This document shows, in pieces, positions 53,245 to 63,034 of a stretch of DNA of 64,000 nucleotides. The DNA lies in the NCBI RefSeq assembly GCF_000472665.1, contig NZ_AXAC01000006.1, positions 88,737-152,736 of the forward strand, in the 5' to 3' direction. The notes under the pieces are model-generated. The model did not search any database. It saw only the letters and a program-made list of their open reading frames with translations, and was not told the origin of the DNA. Source of the DNA: Acetobacterium malicum subsp. dehalogenans DSM 11527. Its GTDB lineage: Bacteria; Bacillota; Clostridia; Eubacteriales; Eubacteriaceae. Numbering within the stretch: position 1 is the stretch's first letter; every line of letters begins with the position of its first letter. A program made the translations under genes and the position numbers.

Positions 53245-53889
53245 TTAAAGAACGTGTAGTTCCGGCTCTGGTAGTCCGCCTTTAGTACAAATAGCCAGTT
53301 TGTAGTTTTCAAATACCGTTGTGTTATAAAACCCATAGGGCATTAATATGTTATCTACATAAACCCGAATTTCATCCTCCAATACAATTCGAAAAGCATC
53401 CAGAGACAGTTTAAACCCCATTCCGGTAGCTTTCATATAGCTTTCTTTTAGTACCCAGTAATCAAAAAAAGTATTTAACGGGTCGTCGGATGCTATAATA
53501 TCCTGGTACTCAGCGCCATAAAAAAACTGTCTGGCGATTTCAAGATCAATCGGTACTCGCTTTTCCACATCAACGCCGATTTCCCGACTAGAAAATGAAC
53601 AAATGGCCAAGTTTTCAGAGTGCGAAATGCTAAAAAACAGCTCCGGATATTCGCAGATATAGGGTTTCCCATCTTCGTGACAAGAAATAGTTATTTGCTG
53701 TTTCCCGAGACCATAGTCAGCAAGTCCAGCCTGAAAAACCAGCCCAGCGGCGAGGCTCAGTTTTTTGTCTTTTTTTAAAATAAGTTGGTCAATTTTTTTC
53801 TGACGAGCCAAGGGTTGGGTATGATAGCGATCCCAGAAGAGGGATTCATCATCAAGGAGCTCGGTTTGCATCAAGTAGGTCGCACTCAT
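53245..53889 (-). CDS. Sfp-type 4'-phosphopantetheinyl transferase
   Basis: 214 residues. Core motifs: FFSISHSENLAICSFSSREI, IGVDVEKRVPID (Mg ligands in GVDVE), and YWVLKESYMKATGMGF (WxxKE). It loads phosphopantetheine on the T domains of the NRPS, whose gene starts 78 bases downstream on the same strand. AT-rich, unlike the NRPS gene. The pairing is the same as AusB/AusA in Staphylococcus. Confidence 0.93.
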   Translation of the reverse strand: MSATYLMQTELLDDESLFWDRYHTQPLARQKKIDQLILKKDKKLSLAAGLVFQAGLADYGLGKQQITISCHEDGKPYICEYPELFFSISHSENLAICSFSSREIGVDVEKRVPIDLEIARQFFYGAEYQDIIASDDPLNTFFDYWVLKESYMKATGMGFKLSLDAFRIVLEDEIRVYVDNILMPYGFYNTTVFENYKLAICTKGGLPEPELHVL

Positions 53890-54211
53890 TTCTGATCATT
53901 CCTTTTTAAGCATTTTTTCTAATGTAAACACCAGTCTAAATTATTAAATTTTACCACTTGAAGAATTTAATGTAAAGTAAATCCCTGTCAATTGTGATAA
54001 CAGAACAAGGTTAAGCGATCAGCCAACGATCCGAAGTCTGCCCAGATCATCAAATTCTGAGTTGTCGTTACAGAAGAAAATCCTAGAACGTCAATTTACT
54101 CCTATTGCCCAACTCTTCAATGAACTGAAATATACGTCCGTACAAAGAACTGACAAGCACAGCTTTTACCTTTCTAGGTATTCATTATTTCAGCGGCCTC
54201 TTGATTCTTTA
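53890..54211. other. Intergenic region between the TetR gene and the PPTase gene
   Basis: 322 bases, no convincing gene. A plus-strand frame stays open from about 53982 to 54226 but has no start site, unusual codons and overlaps the tetR end. On the minus strand short pieces such as NDNSEFDDLGRLRIVG occur between stops, which may be a decayed gene. A promoter for the PPTase-NRPS operon must lie here but none stands out. Confidence 0.4.
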
Positions 54212-54820
54212 TTAACTGCCGAATAGATACCAATAAACAATTTGTGCCAATTGCTCTTCATATTCTCTTTTATCAACATCCTCGAGTAGTTTTGACATGA
54301 GTTCCGATGTTCCCTGAATTATAAAATAAGCCATCTGGGACATTACCAGGGGATTGGCGGTTCGCTTTATTACATGGGGACTGTCTTTGCAGAAGTCATA
54401 AATTTCGGTCATAATTTTGTTATAGAAAACTCCGATAATTTCGCCTAATTGAGGATTTGCCTGGAGAATACTGTCAAAGTCCTGGAACATAACCCGATTT
54501 TCATAGGCATGATCCATGCCAGTATGAACATAGTTAACAATAGTAGCTTTGGCACGATGTGGATGTTCATTGAGCTTTTTTGTCAATTCACATAAATCCG
54601 CATAATTTCTTTCCAGGTGCATAATCATAATCTCCTGAAAAATACTCAGTTTATCGGGAAAATAATTATAAAAACTGCCGGTTGCAACATCAGCCTCTTT
54701 GGCAATTTCTTTGGTATTCGTATGGTAATAGCCCTTCTCATTAAACAATTGTCTTGCGGAATCAAGTATTTTTTTGCGATTCACAATCGTTCGTTCTTGA
54801 ATTTTCTTTTCTTTCTCCAT
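54212..54820 (-). CDS. TetR-family regulator
   Basis: 202 residues. HTH: ILDSARQLFNEKGYYHTNTK, then DVATGSFYNYFPDKLSIFQE. The rest is a helical ligand domain. It is divergent from the MFS gene at 55000; two matching palindromes in the 179 bases between suggest it represses the exporter and perhaps itself. Possible link to export of the peptide product of the neighbouring NRPS. Confidence 0.92.
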   Translation of the reverse strand: MEKEKKIQERTIVNRKKILDSARQLFNEKGYYHTNTKEIAKEADVATGSFYNYFPDKLSIFQEIMIMHLERNYADLCELTKKLNEHPHRAKATIVNYVHTGMDHAYENRVMFQDFDSILQANPQLGEIIGVFYNKIMTEIYDFCKDSPHVIKRTANPLVMSQMAYFIIQGTSELMSKLLEDVDKREYEEQLAQIVYWYLFGS

Positions 54821-54906
54821 TATTCTAACCCCATCTATTCTTTTAACATGTTCCGTTCTTTCTTAAGGATAGTATGAAATCGGTCATTTTGCAAGATCTT
54901 GTTAAA

Positions 54907-54984
54907 AATGAACTATCGTTCATTTTTTTATTGACAATTGTTTTATAAGCACCTATACTTGTTATAAAAGTGAACTATAGTTCA
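54907..54984 (+). promoter_or_regulatory. MFS promoter flanked by two TetR operators
   Basis: TTGACA (54931-54936), 17-base spacer, TATACT (54954-54959). Operator 1: AATGAACTATCGTTCATT (54907-54924); operator 2: TGAACTATAGTTCA (54971-54984, perfect palindrome) at the transcription start. Both share TGAACTAT-GTTCA. Confidence 0.8.
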
Positions 54985-54999
54985 TTTTTGGAGGTTGAC

Positions 55000-56265
55000 A
55001 TGAAAGCAGAAAAACTATTTAATAAAAATTTCGTTATTATTGGTATCGGACAATTCATCAGCATGTTTGGCAATTCAATGCAGCGCTTCGCCTTTTCACT
55101 TTACATCCTTGATCTCACCGGCTCTGCCGCGGTGTTTTCGCTGATTATTTCGCTATCCATTCTTCCGGCCATTTTTCTGGCCCCGATTGGTGGCGCGATT
55201 GCCGACCGGATGAGCAAAAAACGCATGATGGTTATCCTTGATTTTTGTTGCACCATTATCCTTTCTTTGTTCGCTGCTTTTATTTATGGCAATGACCAGC
55301 AAGTTCTATGGATTGGAATCTTGATCTTTACTTTGTCTATTATTAACAGTGTTTATGAACCAACCGTCCGGGCCAGTATCCCCAGCGTCATTGCCCCTGA
55401 GCATTATACTGCCGGAAATAGTATGATCAGTCAGATCAGTGCCTTAACGATGTTACTGGGGCCTATCTCCGCCGGCTTTTTATATGGGGTCTTCGGACTT
55501 AAGGTTATTCTGATTATCAATTTGATCAGTTTTTTTGTTTCCGGTGTGATGGAATTGTTCTTAACCATCCCTTTTGAAAAAGCCGAAATGGCCGCCTCTC
55601 CGATTGTGACTTATGCCAAAGATATTGAAGCCACACTAAGATTTCTGTCTCGGGATAAACCCTTTGTTTTATATATCCTATTTATTGCCGCCGGCATCAA
55701 TCTTTTTATGACACCACTTTATACGGTGGGCGTTCCCTATGTTGAAAAGATTATTCTGGGTGTATCCGACCAACTTTACGGCATCTCTGAGGGCATACTG
55801 GGAATTGGTATGATTGTCGGGGCCATCTTCTCAACCACCGTTGCCAAGTATAATCCTTTTGAAAAACTGCATCGGCTCTTTATCTTCATGGGCGTTGGTA
55901 TTCTGGGGATGGGTTTATGCCTGACTCCGTGGGTATTGAACAGTGACCCAACTCATCTGACCGCATACAGCTGGTTTACCTTTTTTGGATTTATTCTGAT
56001 GTTTTTTGTTGCCAATGTTAATATCCAATCGCTGACCTTTATTCAGCTCCAGGTTCCCCAAAACCTAATGGGCAAAACGATGGCCCTGACCACGGCTTTA
56101 GCCACTGCTTTTATGCCGATTGGTCAAATCCTTTTCGGACAGATCTATGATCAATTAAATTCTGGTTTAGTTGGCATCTATGTGATCATCACCGGCCTGA
56201 CCTTTGGCGTGGCAAAAATCCTCCATCACATGAATGACTGTCGCTTGGATACAGAACAAGCCTGA
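55000..56265 (+). CDS. MFS transporter with 12 helices
   Basis: 421 residues from ATG 55000 (GGAGGT at 54990-54995; an in-frame ATG 10 codons earlier lies in the operator). MFS loop GGAIADRMSKKRMMVILDFC between helices 2 and 3. Related to macrolide/enterobactin-type exporters of the MFS_3 group. Regulated by the divergent TetR protein. Confidence 0.9.
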   Translation: MKAEKLFNKNFVIIGIGQFISMFGNSMQRFAFSLYILDLTGSAAVFSLIISLSILPAIFLAPIGGAIADRMSKKRMMVILDFCCTIILSLFAAFIYGNDQQVLWIGILIFTLSIINSVYEPTVRASIPSVIAPEHYTAGNSMISQISALTMLLGPISAGFLYGVFGLKVILIINLISFFVSGVMELFLTIPFEKAEMAASPIVTYAKDIEATLRFLSRDKPFVLYILFIAAGINLFMTPLYTVGVPYVEKIILGVSDQLYGISEGILGIGMIVGAIFSTTVAKYNPFEKLHRLFIFMGVGILGMGLCLTPWVLNSDPTHLTAYSWFTFFGFILMFFVANVNIQSLTFIQLQVPQNLMGKTMALTTALATAFMPIGQILFGQIYDQLNSGLVGIYVIITGLTFGVAKILHHMNDCRLDTEQA

Positions 56266-56405
56266 ATATTTTAACAGGAACCAATCCGACTTTTTTATCT
56301 CTACCTATCGGTATAATTACTTGAAATATAATCTCTATGCATTATAATATTAAATAGGGTTAATATATAATACCCCACTTAAAATTTATAGGAATGCGAG
56401 AAGCT

Positions 56406-57635
56406 ATGAAAAAAGAAACAACCACTTCTAACAAAAGCTCCAGTGGACAAAAATACCTGGGCGATCGGGGCCTACTGATCTTCCTGGTTTTTTTAAGCGC
56501 TTTTGCTCCACTATCTACCGATCTTTATCTACCAGCCCTACCCACGATGACCACATATTTTAATGTCCCTGAATATCTGACAAATCTGACCCTGATCTTA
56601 TTTTTCATCTTTTTCAGTGCCGGTATTCTGATTTGGGGGCCGCTCAGTGACAAGTATGGCCGCCGACCGATTTTGCTGGTCGGGATTACCGGCTATGCCA
56701 TCGCCAGCCTGCTCTGTGCCGTTTCAGGCAGCATTTATCAACTTATTTTTTTTCGGGTTCTGCAAGCCATCGGCGGCGGTTCTGCCAGCGCGGTGGCCAC
56801 CGCCATTGTTAAAGATGTCTATCACGAAAGAAAGCGGGAAAAGACCCTGGCCCTGGTTCAATCGATGGTCATTATCGTTCCAGCGGTTGCTCCGGTAATT
56901 GGGGCACTGCTGCTGACCTTTACCTCCTGGCGGGGCGTTTTTATCATCCAGGGAATATTGGGCGTGATCATCCTTTTGGGTTCCATCATTTTCCAGGAAA
57001 CCATTGCCCACCGGGGTTCCGGAAATATTCTCCATACTTTAGGACGACTGGGGGTGGTCCTGAAAAACCCGGGCTTTACTTCACTGCTGATTATCTTTTC
57101 CCTTTCCAGCATTTCCGGCTTGGCCTTTATTTCATCATCCTCCTACATTTATCAAAATGATTTTGGGACGAGCAGCCAGATTTACAGTTACTTTTTTGCC
57201 TTTAACGCTCTGGCGATGCTGCTGGGTCCCTTGATTTATATCAAACTGTCCAACCATTTCAAACGCTTTTCGATTATTAATCTTTGTTTTGGCGTCACCA
57301 TTTTAAGCGGGCTGGCCATTGTTCTGTTGGGCCAGAGCAATCCCTTCACCTTTGCGTTGGCCTTGTTCCCGGCCACCCTGGCCGGCAGCTGTTCGCGGCC
57401 GCCCAGTGCCTATCTGATGCTGGATCAGCAAGCCGAGGATGCCGGTTCAGCCTCCTCGCTGATGGGCTCTTTTGCCACCATCATGGGAAGCTTTGGGATG
57501 ATTATTATTTCCTTCAACATGGATCATCTGATTCCTGTCATTGGCGGGCTCAACATCATTCTGGGACTGCTTTCCGGTGGATTATGGCTGGCGGTTACCA
57601 AAACACCGCTACTCAGTAAAATCAGAGAAGCCTGA
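56406..57635 (+). CDS. Bcr/CflA-type multidrug MFS exporter
   Basis: 409 residues from ATG 56406 (an ATG four codons earlier is too close to AGGA). Twelve helices; family motifs SAFAPLSTDLYLPALPTM at the start, GPLSDKYGRRPILLVGIT, and FRVLQAIGGGSASAVATAIV. This group exports bicyclomycin, chloramphenicol or sulfonamides and is often next to biosynthetic genes. May export the NRPS product; that is inference from position only. Confidence 0.92.
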   Translation: MKKETTTSNKSSSGQKYLGDRGLLIFLVFLSAFAPLSTDLYLPALPTMTTYFNVPEYLTNLTLILFFIFFSAGILIWGPLSDKYGRRPILLVGITGYAIASLLCAVSGSIYQLIFFRVLQAIGGGSASAVATAIVKDVYHERKREKTLALVQSMVIIVPAVAPVIGALLLTFTSWRGVFIIQGILGVIILLGSIIFQETIAHRGSGNILHTLGRLGVVLKNPGFTSLLIIFSLSSISGLAFISSSSYIYQNDFGTSSQIYSYFFAFNALAMLLGPLIYIKLSNHFKRFSIINLCFGVTILSGLAIVLLGQSNPFTFALALFPATLAGSCSRPPSAYLMLDQQAEDAGSASSLMGSFATIMGSFGMIIISFNMDHLIPVIGGLNIILGLLSGGLWLAVTKTPLLSKIREA

Positions 57636-57660
57636 TTTTTGTTTCCGGCTCTTTTTTTGC

Positions 57661-57710
57661 AAAGAAAAACTTCCTTATCCAAATTATTGCGGATAAGGAA
57701 GTTTTTCTTT
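57661..57710. terminator. Strong bidirectional terminator
   Basis: Perfect 20-base arms AAAGAAAAACTTCCTTATCC (57661-57680) and its complement (57691-57710) with a 10-base loop, between convergent genes. Confidence 0.9.
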
Positions 57711-58191
57711 ATGCTTCAATCAGGGTTCTGATTGTTTCTATTTTTTCATCGATGTGTTCATCCATCTGCTGGAGCGGTTCTTTAAACTGAAACGTGCCAA
57801 TAATCGTATTGCCATTGAGACTTATCTTCATTTTTTCAAAGCATTTGTCGGCTCCGCCGCCCAGGTGGGTTGCGGTCAGAATTATCTTTTTCCCGGTGAT
57901 GCTGTAATCGTGAAGAAAGGTATTAAGCGGGGGTGTCCATGTTCCGGCCCAGATCGGTGTGCCAATGACCAGAACCTCATAGTGATCCAGGTCGATGGTC
58001 GGGTTTGTCAGTTTCGGCCGTTCGCCAAAGGTCACGCTCTTCCCGCCCCAAAAATATTTACTGATTTTTCCCGTTGGGTATTCCTTTTGAGGAATCAGAC
58101 GGAATAGATCGACGGCCTCATTTTCGCCAATTTTTCGGGCAACTAAATCCATATTTCCTTCCAGTGAATAATAAATAACTGCAGTGTTCAT
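57709..58191 (-). CDS. Flavodoxin-family protein
   Basis: 160 residues. FMN loop IYYSLEGNMDLVARKIGEN near the start, middle IGTPIWAGTWTPPLNTFLHD. Longer and less canonical than the flavodoxin at 21990; of the type annotated as flavodoxin or FMN-dependent reductase partner in clostridia. RBS AAAGGGG. Electron partner unknown. Confidence 0.88.
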   Translation of the reverse strand: MNTAVIYYSLEGNMDLVARKIGENEAVDLFRLIPQKEYPTGKISKYFWGGKSVTFGERPKLTNPTIDLDHYEVLVIGTPIWAGTWTPPLNTFLHDYSITGKKIILTATHLGGGADKCFEKMKISLNGNTIIGTFQFKEPLQQMDEHIDEKIETIRTLIEA

Positions 58192-58259
58192 TTTTTGTCC
58201 CCTTTCTGATCATCCTTTGATCGTTTTCCTTATTCGCCAGCTATCAACACCAGGCTGAT

Positions 58260-61196
58260 TCATTTTTGCAAATCTCGAATCTCTTTTCGCAACTGTGGAT
58301 CGATTATTGAAAATTCAAAGGCCGGCCGCCCCAGATAAAAGCCCTGAGCATAGTCAACGCCCATCTCAATCACGGTGGCCAGATCCAATGGCACTTCAAT
58401 CCCTTCAGCCACCACCTTGACCCCTTTATTATGACAAAAATGCACTAAATTGGCGACCAGATTTTGTTTGTCCACATTATTGTGGATACCCTGAATCATC
58501 TCCATGTCAATCTTAATAATATCCGGCAACAACGATAAAACGCGAATCTCGTTGGAGTAACCGCTGCCAAAATCATCCAGAGCAATCTTCATCCCTTTAT
58601 TTCGGATATAGCTGATTTTTTTAGTAAGACTCTCGGCGTTCCGACTCTCTTCCTCGGTCACCTCAATGACAACTCGGTTAAAATGCTGACTGTACCGGGT
58701 TTCAATAAATAAATGATCTTCTTCATTCATCATCTGGCTGGGAATACTATTGATAAATATTTTGCGCTCACCAATCTGCTGAGAATGCTCATCAATGATC
58801 TGAAATGCCATCATAATAATCATCCGTTCCAGCTGAGCCAGTTTTGACTGGGCCGCCGCAACTGCCAGAATTTCAGTGGGATTTTTGAAGTTGTTCACTA
58901 GTGGCCGCATCAGTGCTTCATAGGCATAGATCTCACCAGTTTTCAAATCAACGATGGGTTGGAAGGCAAAACGAATCAGTTGTTCATCCAACAAGCGATT
59001 GATCGCCTCCCGATTTTCCAGCAGATAAGACATCTGCTGATAATACTCCCGATTGAATTCAAACAAACGGCCTTTTTCCTTATGTTTGGCCTCATACATG
59101 GCAAAATCCGATAGTTTCAGCAGATCCATGACGTTAGTTGCATCCTGGGGATACCAGGCCACTCCCGCTGAGAAACGGATTTGGTTGTCACTGCCATCCG
59201 GTGTGGTCAGCAAAATTGACTTGCCATGAACATAGAGATTTTTGATAATCTGTCGGACTTCGTTCTGATTGCCACAGTTATGCAAGTATATGGCAAACTC
59301 ATCCCCGGATATCCGGGAGACAACACCGCCAAACTGTTCAAAATACCGAAAAATCTCACTGGCCCGAATAATCAGACGATCCCCGACATCATGACCAAAC
59401 GTATCATTGATATATTTAAGATTATCCAGATCGATGAAAATCATCGCCCCGATTGCCTTCGGTTTTTCGGTAATTCGTCGTGTTGACTCGCGCTTTAAGG
59501 CGGTGTTGCTGAACAGGCCCGTCAACGCATCGTAATCCAGCTCATTCGTTAATCGCCGTTTTTCTTCAATGTCCGCAGTCACATCCTGGATCACCCCAAC
59601 CACCCCGTTGGGTGATTTAGCCTCCAGAATCCGTAGCCACATCTGTTTCTCGGTATAATCATCATAATATTCGTAAATATTTTCCTGATCTTCCAGCGGT
59701 TGTCGGGTAAGCTTCTGATAGGAGTCGTTCCATTCCTCCTGAGAAATCAAACTCCCGGGATCCAGGTGTAGCAGCCAATATAGAAAATCGGTAAGAATCA
59801 CCTGCTTGCCGCTATCCAGAACTTCATAACCGCCAATGGGCAATAAACTCAGTTCCAAAATTTTAGAGGTGGTCTTGGAAACATTCATCAATCGCTGATT
59901 CAATAATTGCAGGGCCGCGGTCAGGTCATCAACCTCTAACATCCCGGTTGGCTTGAAGTGAATTTCGTCATGGGGTGAAAGCTCCCGAACATATTTTGAC
60001 AAACGGGAAATCTTACGGGTAAAAAAGTAGACCAACACAAAAACTGCTGAAAATGCCAGGATCGTAGTCAGCACAATACTATAAATCAGCTTTTCCCTTA
60101 CTGATGCCGAGTTTTCTCGCAATACATCGCTGGGCACAAAACAAGCCAGGGTCCAGTTCTGATCCGCAAAGGGTGAATTGTCGCTATAGACCTTCAACTC
60201 CCGGGCTGAAGCAACCATTGTTCCCAACTCTCCCAGTTCAGTTTCAAAAACACCTTCATTTTCCAGTGCTTTCAGTTTCAGTTGCTCCCCGTTCTTTAAA
60301 TAGGTTTCTGCCAGTACCCCACTGGGAATAAACCAGTCAAGATCTAAGGTCTGATCGGTCATTCCCGCAATCACGTAAAAGCTGTTATGATAAAGGAGAT
60401 CGGAATCCGGCAGATAGTGTTGGGAAAAATAGGGCATATCAATCTCGATTCCAACCACTCCATAACCATTCCCGTTTTCATCCAGAACCGGCATGGTATA
60501 GCAAACAACCTGCTGATTGTCTTTTAATAGATCCCGGGGCGTAGTCCAATAGCCATAACGTTCCATTTCAGAATTTTTAAACTGGGTGCTGGCCCAGATT
60601 GGTTTTTCATAAAAATCAAAATCCCCCGCTTCACCACCTGAACGAATATCCAGATTCCAGCGAATACTAGTCGCCATGGTGTATTGTTTGGAAACAGCGA
60701 TAGGACCAATTTCCAGCAAATAGTTTGATGTTACACCACTATCCGGGGTGGTGTTGCGAATATATACCGCCGAATGAGCGGATGGATCGCCCTTGTTTGA
60801 ATTGGATCCATTTAAAACAAAAAACGCCCCCGTTACACGATTCTCTTTTAAGATTGATACCAATGCGTCGCTGGCCAGCAAAGCCGTCTCATTATATGCC
60901 GAATCGCTTAGATACAAACTTTCCGGGGTACTGTCCTGTTGCCGGGCCAATAAAATCAATGCCGCATTTAGTTGTTCAGTCTCATCGGCCACATTGGCAA
61001 TCGTCTGGCCCATCGATGCGTTAAATGTTTTACTCCGGGTTTCGGTGGTATTGTTCAGCAATCGCACCGCTTCTGCATCCAGCATGAAAAACACCTGGGA
61101 TACCCATAGGGCAGAGAGTAAGGCAATGCTTTGAAAGGTCACAATCAGTGCCAATAGAATGTTTAACTGTCTTCGGAGGGTCCAGGTTTTTTTCAT
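58260..61196 (-). CDS. Sensor protein with GGDEF and EAL domains
   Basis: 978 residues. Helix about 10-35, large outside domain of dCACHE type to about 360, second helix about 367-390, HAMP-like linker, a PAS-like part about 445-545, GGDEF about 560-720 (loop SGDEF near 630), EAL about 735-975. EAL catalytic motifs look intact: EALMRPL (760), IEVTEEES, ALDDFGSGYSN, IKIDMEM, VVAEGIEV. So it can at least hydrolyse c-di-GMP; the SGDEF cyclase may also work. The solute-binding lipoprotein gene ends 41 bases upstream. Confidence 0.93.
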   Translation of the reverse strand: MKKTWTLRRQLNILLALIVTFQSIALLSALWVSQVFFMLDAEAVRLLNNTTETRSKTFNASMGQTIANVADETEQLNAALILLARQQDSTPESLYLSDSAYNETALLASDALVSILKENRVTGAFFVLNGSNSNKGDPSAHSAVYIRNTTPDSGVTSNYLLEIGPIAVSKQYTMATSIRWNLDIRSGGEAGDFDFYEKPIWASTQFKNSEMERYGYWTTPRDLLKDNQQVVCYTMPVLDENGNGYGVVGIEIDMPYFSQHYLPDSDLLYHNSFYVIAGMTDQTLDLDWFIPSGVLAETYLKNGEQLKLKALENEGVFETELGELGTMVASARELKVYSDNSPFADQNWTLACFVPSDVLRENSASVREKLIYSIVLTTILAFSAVFVLVYFFTRKISRLSKYVRELSPHDEIHFKPTGMLEVDDLTAALQLLNQRLMNVSKTTSKILELSLLPIGGYEVLDSGKQVILTDFLYWLLHLDPGSLISQEEWNDSYQKLTRQPLEDQENIYEYYDDYTEKQMWLRILEAKSPNGVVGVIQDVTADIEEKRRLTNELDYDALTGLFSNTALKRESTRRITEKPKAIGAMIFIDLDNLKYINDTFGHDVGDRLIIRASEIFRYFEQFGGVVSRISGDEFAIYLHNCGNQNEVRQIIKNLYVHGKSILLTTPDGSDNQIRFSAGVAWYPQDATNVMDLLKLSDFAMYEAKHKEKGRLFEFNREYYQQMSYLLENREAINRLLDEQLIRFAFQPIVDLKTGEIYAYEALMRPLVNNFKNPTEILAVAAAQSKLAQLERMIIMMAFQIIDEHSQQIGERKIFINSIPSQMMNEEDHLFIETRYSQHFNRVVIEVTEEESRNAESLTKKISYIRNKGMKIALDDFGSGYSNEIRVLSLLPDIIKIDMEMIQGIHNNVDKQNLVANLVHFCHNKGVKVVAEGIEVPLDLATVIEMGVDYAQGFYLGRPAFEFSIIDPQLRKEIRDLQK

Positions 61197-61237
61197 GATA
61201 ATTTCCTTATCGAAATAGAATAAATTTTTGCGCTGTC

Positions 61238-62698
61238 TTAATTTTCAATATAAGGGATGCCGGACTCATTAAGTTGGCTGCGAATCGCTGTCAGCCACTC
61301 TTCAAACCGGGCATTCAGATCCAATGCTGCTAATATTTCCGCTTCTGACAGCCCCTGTTCCTTTAATGCCGTGGCATTTTGACGTCCTGACTGGCCCATC
61401 GTCGTCAGCGATTTTTCCAGGGTGGACCGGACCTCATAGCTTCCTTTAAACGGTAAAGAGGCGTAAGTATCCCGCTCCATGATCTGATTCAGGGCAATGT
61501 CATAAACAGCTGCAACATTTTTTTCGGCGGTTTCGCCAGCTCGAAGATCTTCCAGGGATGCTTTAAATTCAGCATTTTCATAAGCGCCAGATTGGACCGG
61601 CAGATATCCGGTGGTCATCGCAAACTCAATATTCTGAGCTTCTGAGGTAAACCATTTTAGAAAAACAGCGGCTCCTTCCTGCTTTTCGGGAGTGGAGTTC
61701 GCGACACTCATACCCGCACCCTGCTGAATTGCATAAGGGCTGCCCCCTTCAAAGACTGGGTAGGATAAGGCCAAAAAGTCGATCGGCAGCTGGGTATTAT
61801 CTTTTTCAATCCAGGTTGGAAAATAGGCAGCCCCTGATGACGAACCCACGTAGGCAGTCAGATCACCAGCTTTAATATCGTCTGAGCGGAATTTCCCCAC
61901 CGCATTGAAATAGCCCAGACTCATACCGCCATAGTAAGTGTCAAAGATCTTTTTCATCACGGCCCGGTTTAACACCACCTGCTGGTTTTGGCCATCAATG
62001 ACTTCAACCCCTAATTGTTTATTGCCGATAATAACATAATTGGCAACCGAATCAACGCCCATCAGGCTTTTCCCATCCCCGCTGCTTTCTGGTGTCTGGG
62101 CGTCAGTCCATTTGTAATAGGCCTGCGCTGCCGCATAAACCCCTTCCCAGGTACTAAGTTTTGTGGCATCCTGACCATTAGCCGCAGCAAATTCATTCCA
62201 GGCGGTTTCATTAACATAAAGCAGTTCCGTGCTTTTTACAATTGGCAGGATTAACAGCCGCTCACCATCAAACTGGCCGTCGTTTAAAAATTCTTCCACA
62301 TACAGAGCCTGTTCTGCTTCGCTGAAGTAATCGTTTAAATCACACAGCTTGCCAAGTTCGTCAATTTCCAGCGCCTTATCGGGATAGCAGGAAAACAGAT
62401 CCGGCATGGCTTCTGCATTAACAACCCCTTTGGCAGCATCAGTGACTGCTTTTTCCAATTCAGTAACACTGCCCTTAGCCACGGCATTGACCACTACGCC
62501 CTTTTCGGAACCGACACTTTTGTTAAAAGTATCCACCGCTGTTTCCAGCGCAATCTTATTATCCCCAACATAATAATGCCACAAGGTGATGGAAACCGGA
62601 TTTTTAGGATCCAGGGCTGTTTTTTCGCCTGCCGAACAGGCTGTCAACAACATCAGCACACTTAAAAATAGACATGCCAGTTTAATCTTTCTTTTCAT
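61238..62698 (-). CDS. Extracellular solute-binding lipoprotein, sugar-type
   Basis: 486 residues. Signal LFLSVLMLLTACSAG with lipobox Cys about 21, then an SBP_bac_1 fold: VSITLWHYYVGDNKIALETA, VYAAAQAYYKWTDAQTPESS, FPTWIEKDNTQLPIDFLALS, QQGAGMSVANSTPEKQEGAA. No ABC permease or ATPase gene is near. It is followed by the GGDEF-EAL sensor gene, so it probably delivers ligand to that sensor rather than to a transporter. Confidence 0.9.
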   Translation of the reverse strand: MKRKIKLACLFLSVLMLLTACSAGEKTALDPKNPVSITLWHYYVGDNKIALETAVDTFNKSVGSEKGVVVNAVAKGSVTELEKAVTDAAKGVVNAEAMPDLFSCYPDKALEIDELGKLCDLNDYFSEAEQALYVEEFLNDGQFDGERLLILPIVKSTELLYVNETAWNEFAAANGQDATKLSTWEGVYAAAQAYYKWTDAQTPESSGDGKSLMGVDSVANYVIIGNKQLGVEVIDGQNQQVVLNRAVMKKIFDTYYGGMSLGYFNAVGKFRSDDIKAGDLTAYVGSSSGAAYFPTWIEKDNTQLPIDFLALSYPVFEGGSPYAIQQGAGMSVANSTPEKQEGAAVFLKWFTSEAQNIEFAMTTGYLPVQSGAYENAEFKASLEDLRAGETAEKNVAAVYDIALNQIMERDTYASLPFKGSYEVRSTLEKSLTTMGQSGRQNATALKEQGLSEAEILAALDLNARFEEWLTAIRSQLNESGIPYIEN

Positions 62699-62827
62699 TC
62701 TTTCCCGTTACTCCTTTGCATAATAAATTCCTGTCTTTTCCTGAATATTCTATCAGAGGTTTGCCTCAATGGAAAGAACTATTCCGCAAATAACGGGATT
62801 CTCACAATCTAACGATTGAAAATCATT

Positions 62828-63034
62828 TCAAATCAATTCGATTCCTTTTCTCAATCTTCTTTGACTTTTGCATAAACCTGCCACCCCCTTCAAAAAAACA
62901 AGAGCCAATGCTACATTTTTACTTGCAGCACCAGCTCTGGCCAAAATTCTGGTTATAATCTTCGGGATTTCTTCAAATGATGCTTCGATCTTTATTTCCA
63001 GATATCTTTTCCGGGAATAATCTTCATCAGACAT
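62828..63034 (-). CDS. Doubtful small ORF
   Basis: 68 residues, starting inside the end of the DUF6144-type gene. It begins MSDEDYSRKRYLEIKIEASF and has AGAASKNVALALVFLKG. No clear ribosome binding site. Could be a small translationally coupled gene or only an open frame. Confidence 0.25.
   Translation of the reverse strand: MSDEDYSRKRYLEIKIEASFEEIPKIITRILARAGAASKNVALALVFLKGVAGLCKSQRRLRKGIELI

Noticed and set aside
53982..54226. Plus-strand open frame of about 80 codons between tetR and the PPTase gene
   Set aside because: No start codon with a ribosome binding site, unusual codon choice, overlap with the tetR end. Kept only as a possible decayed gene.
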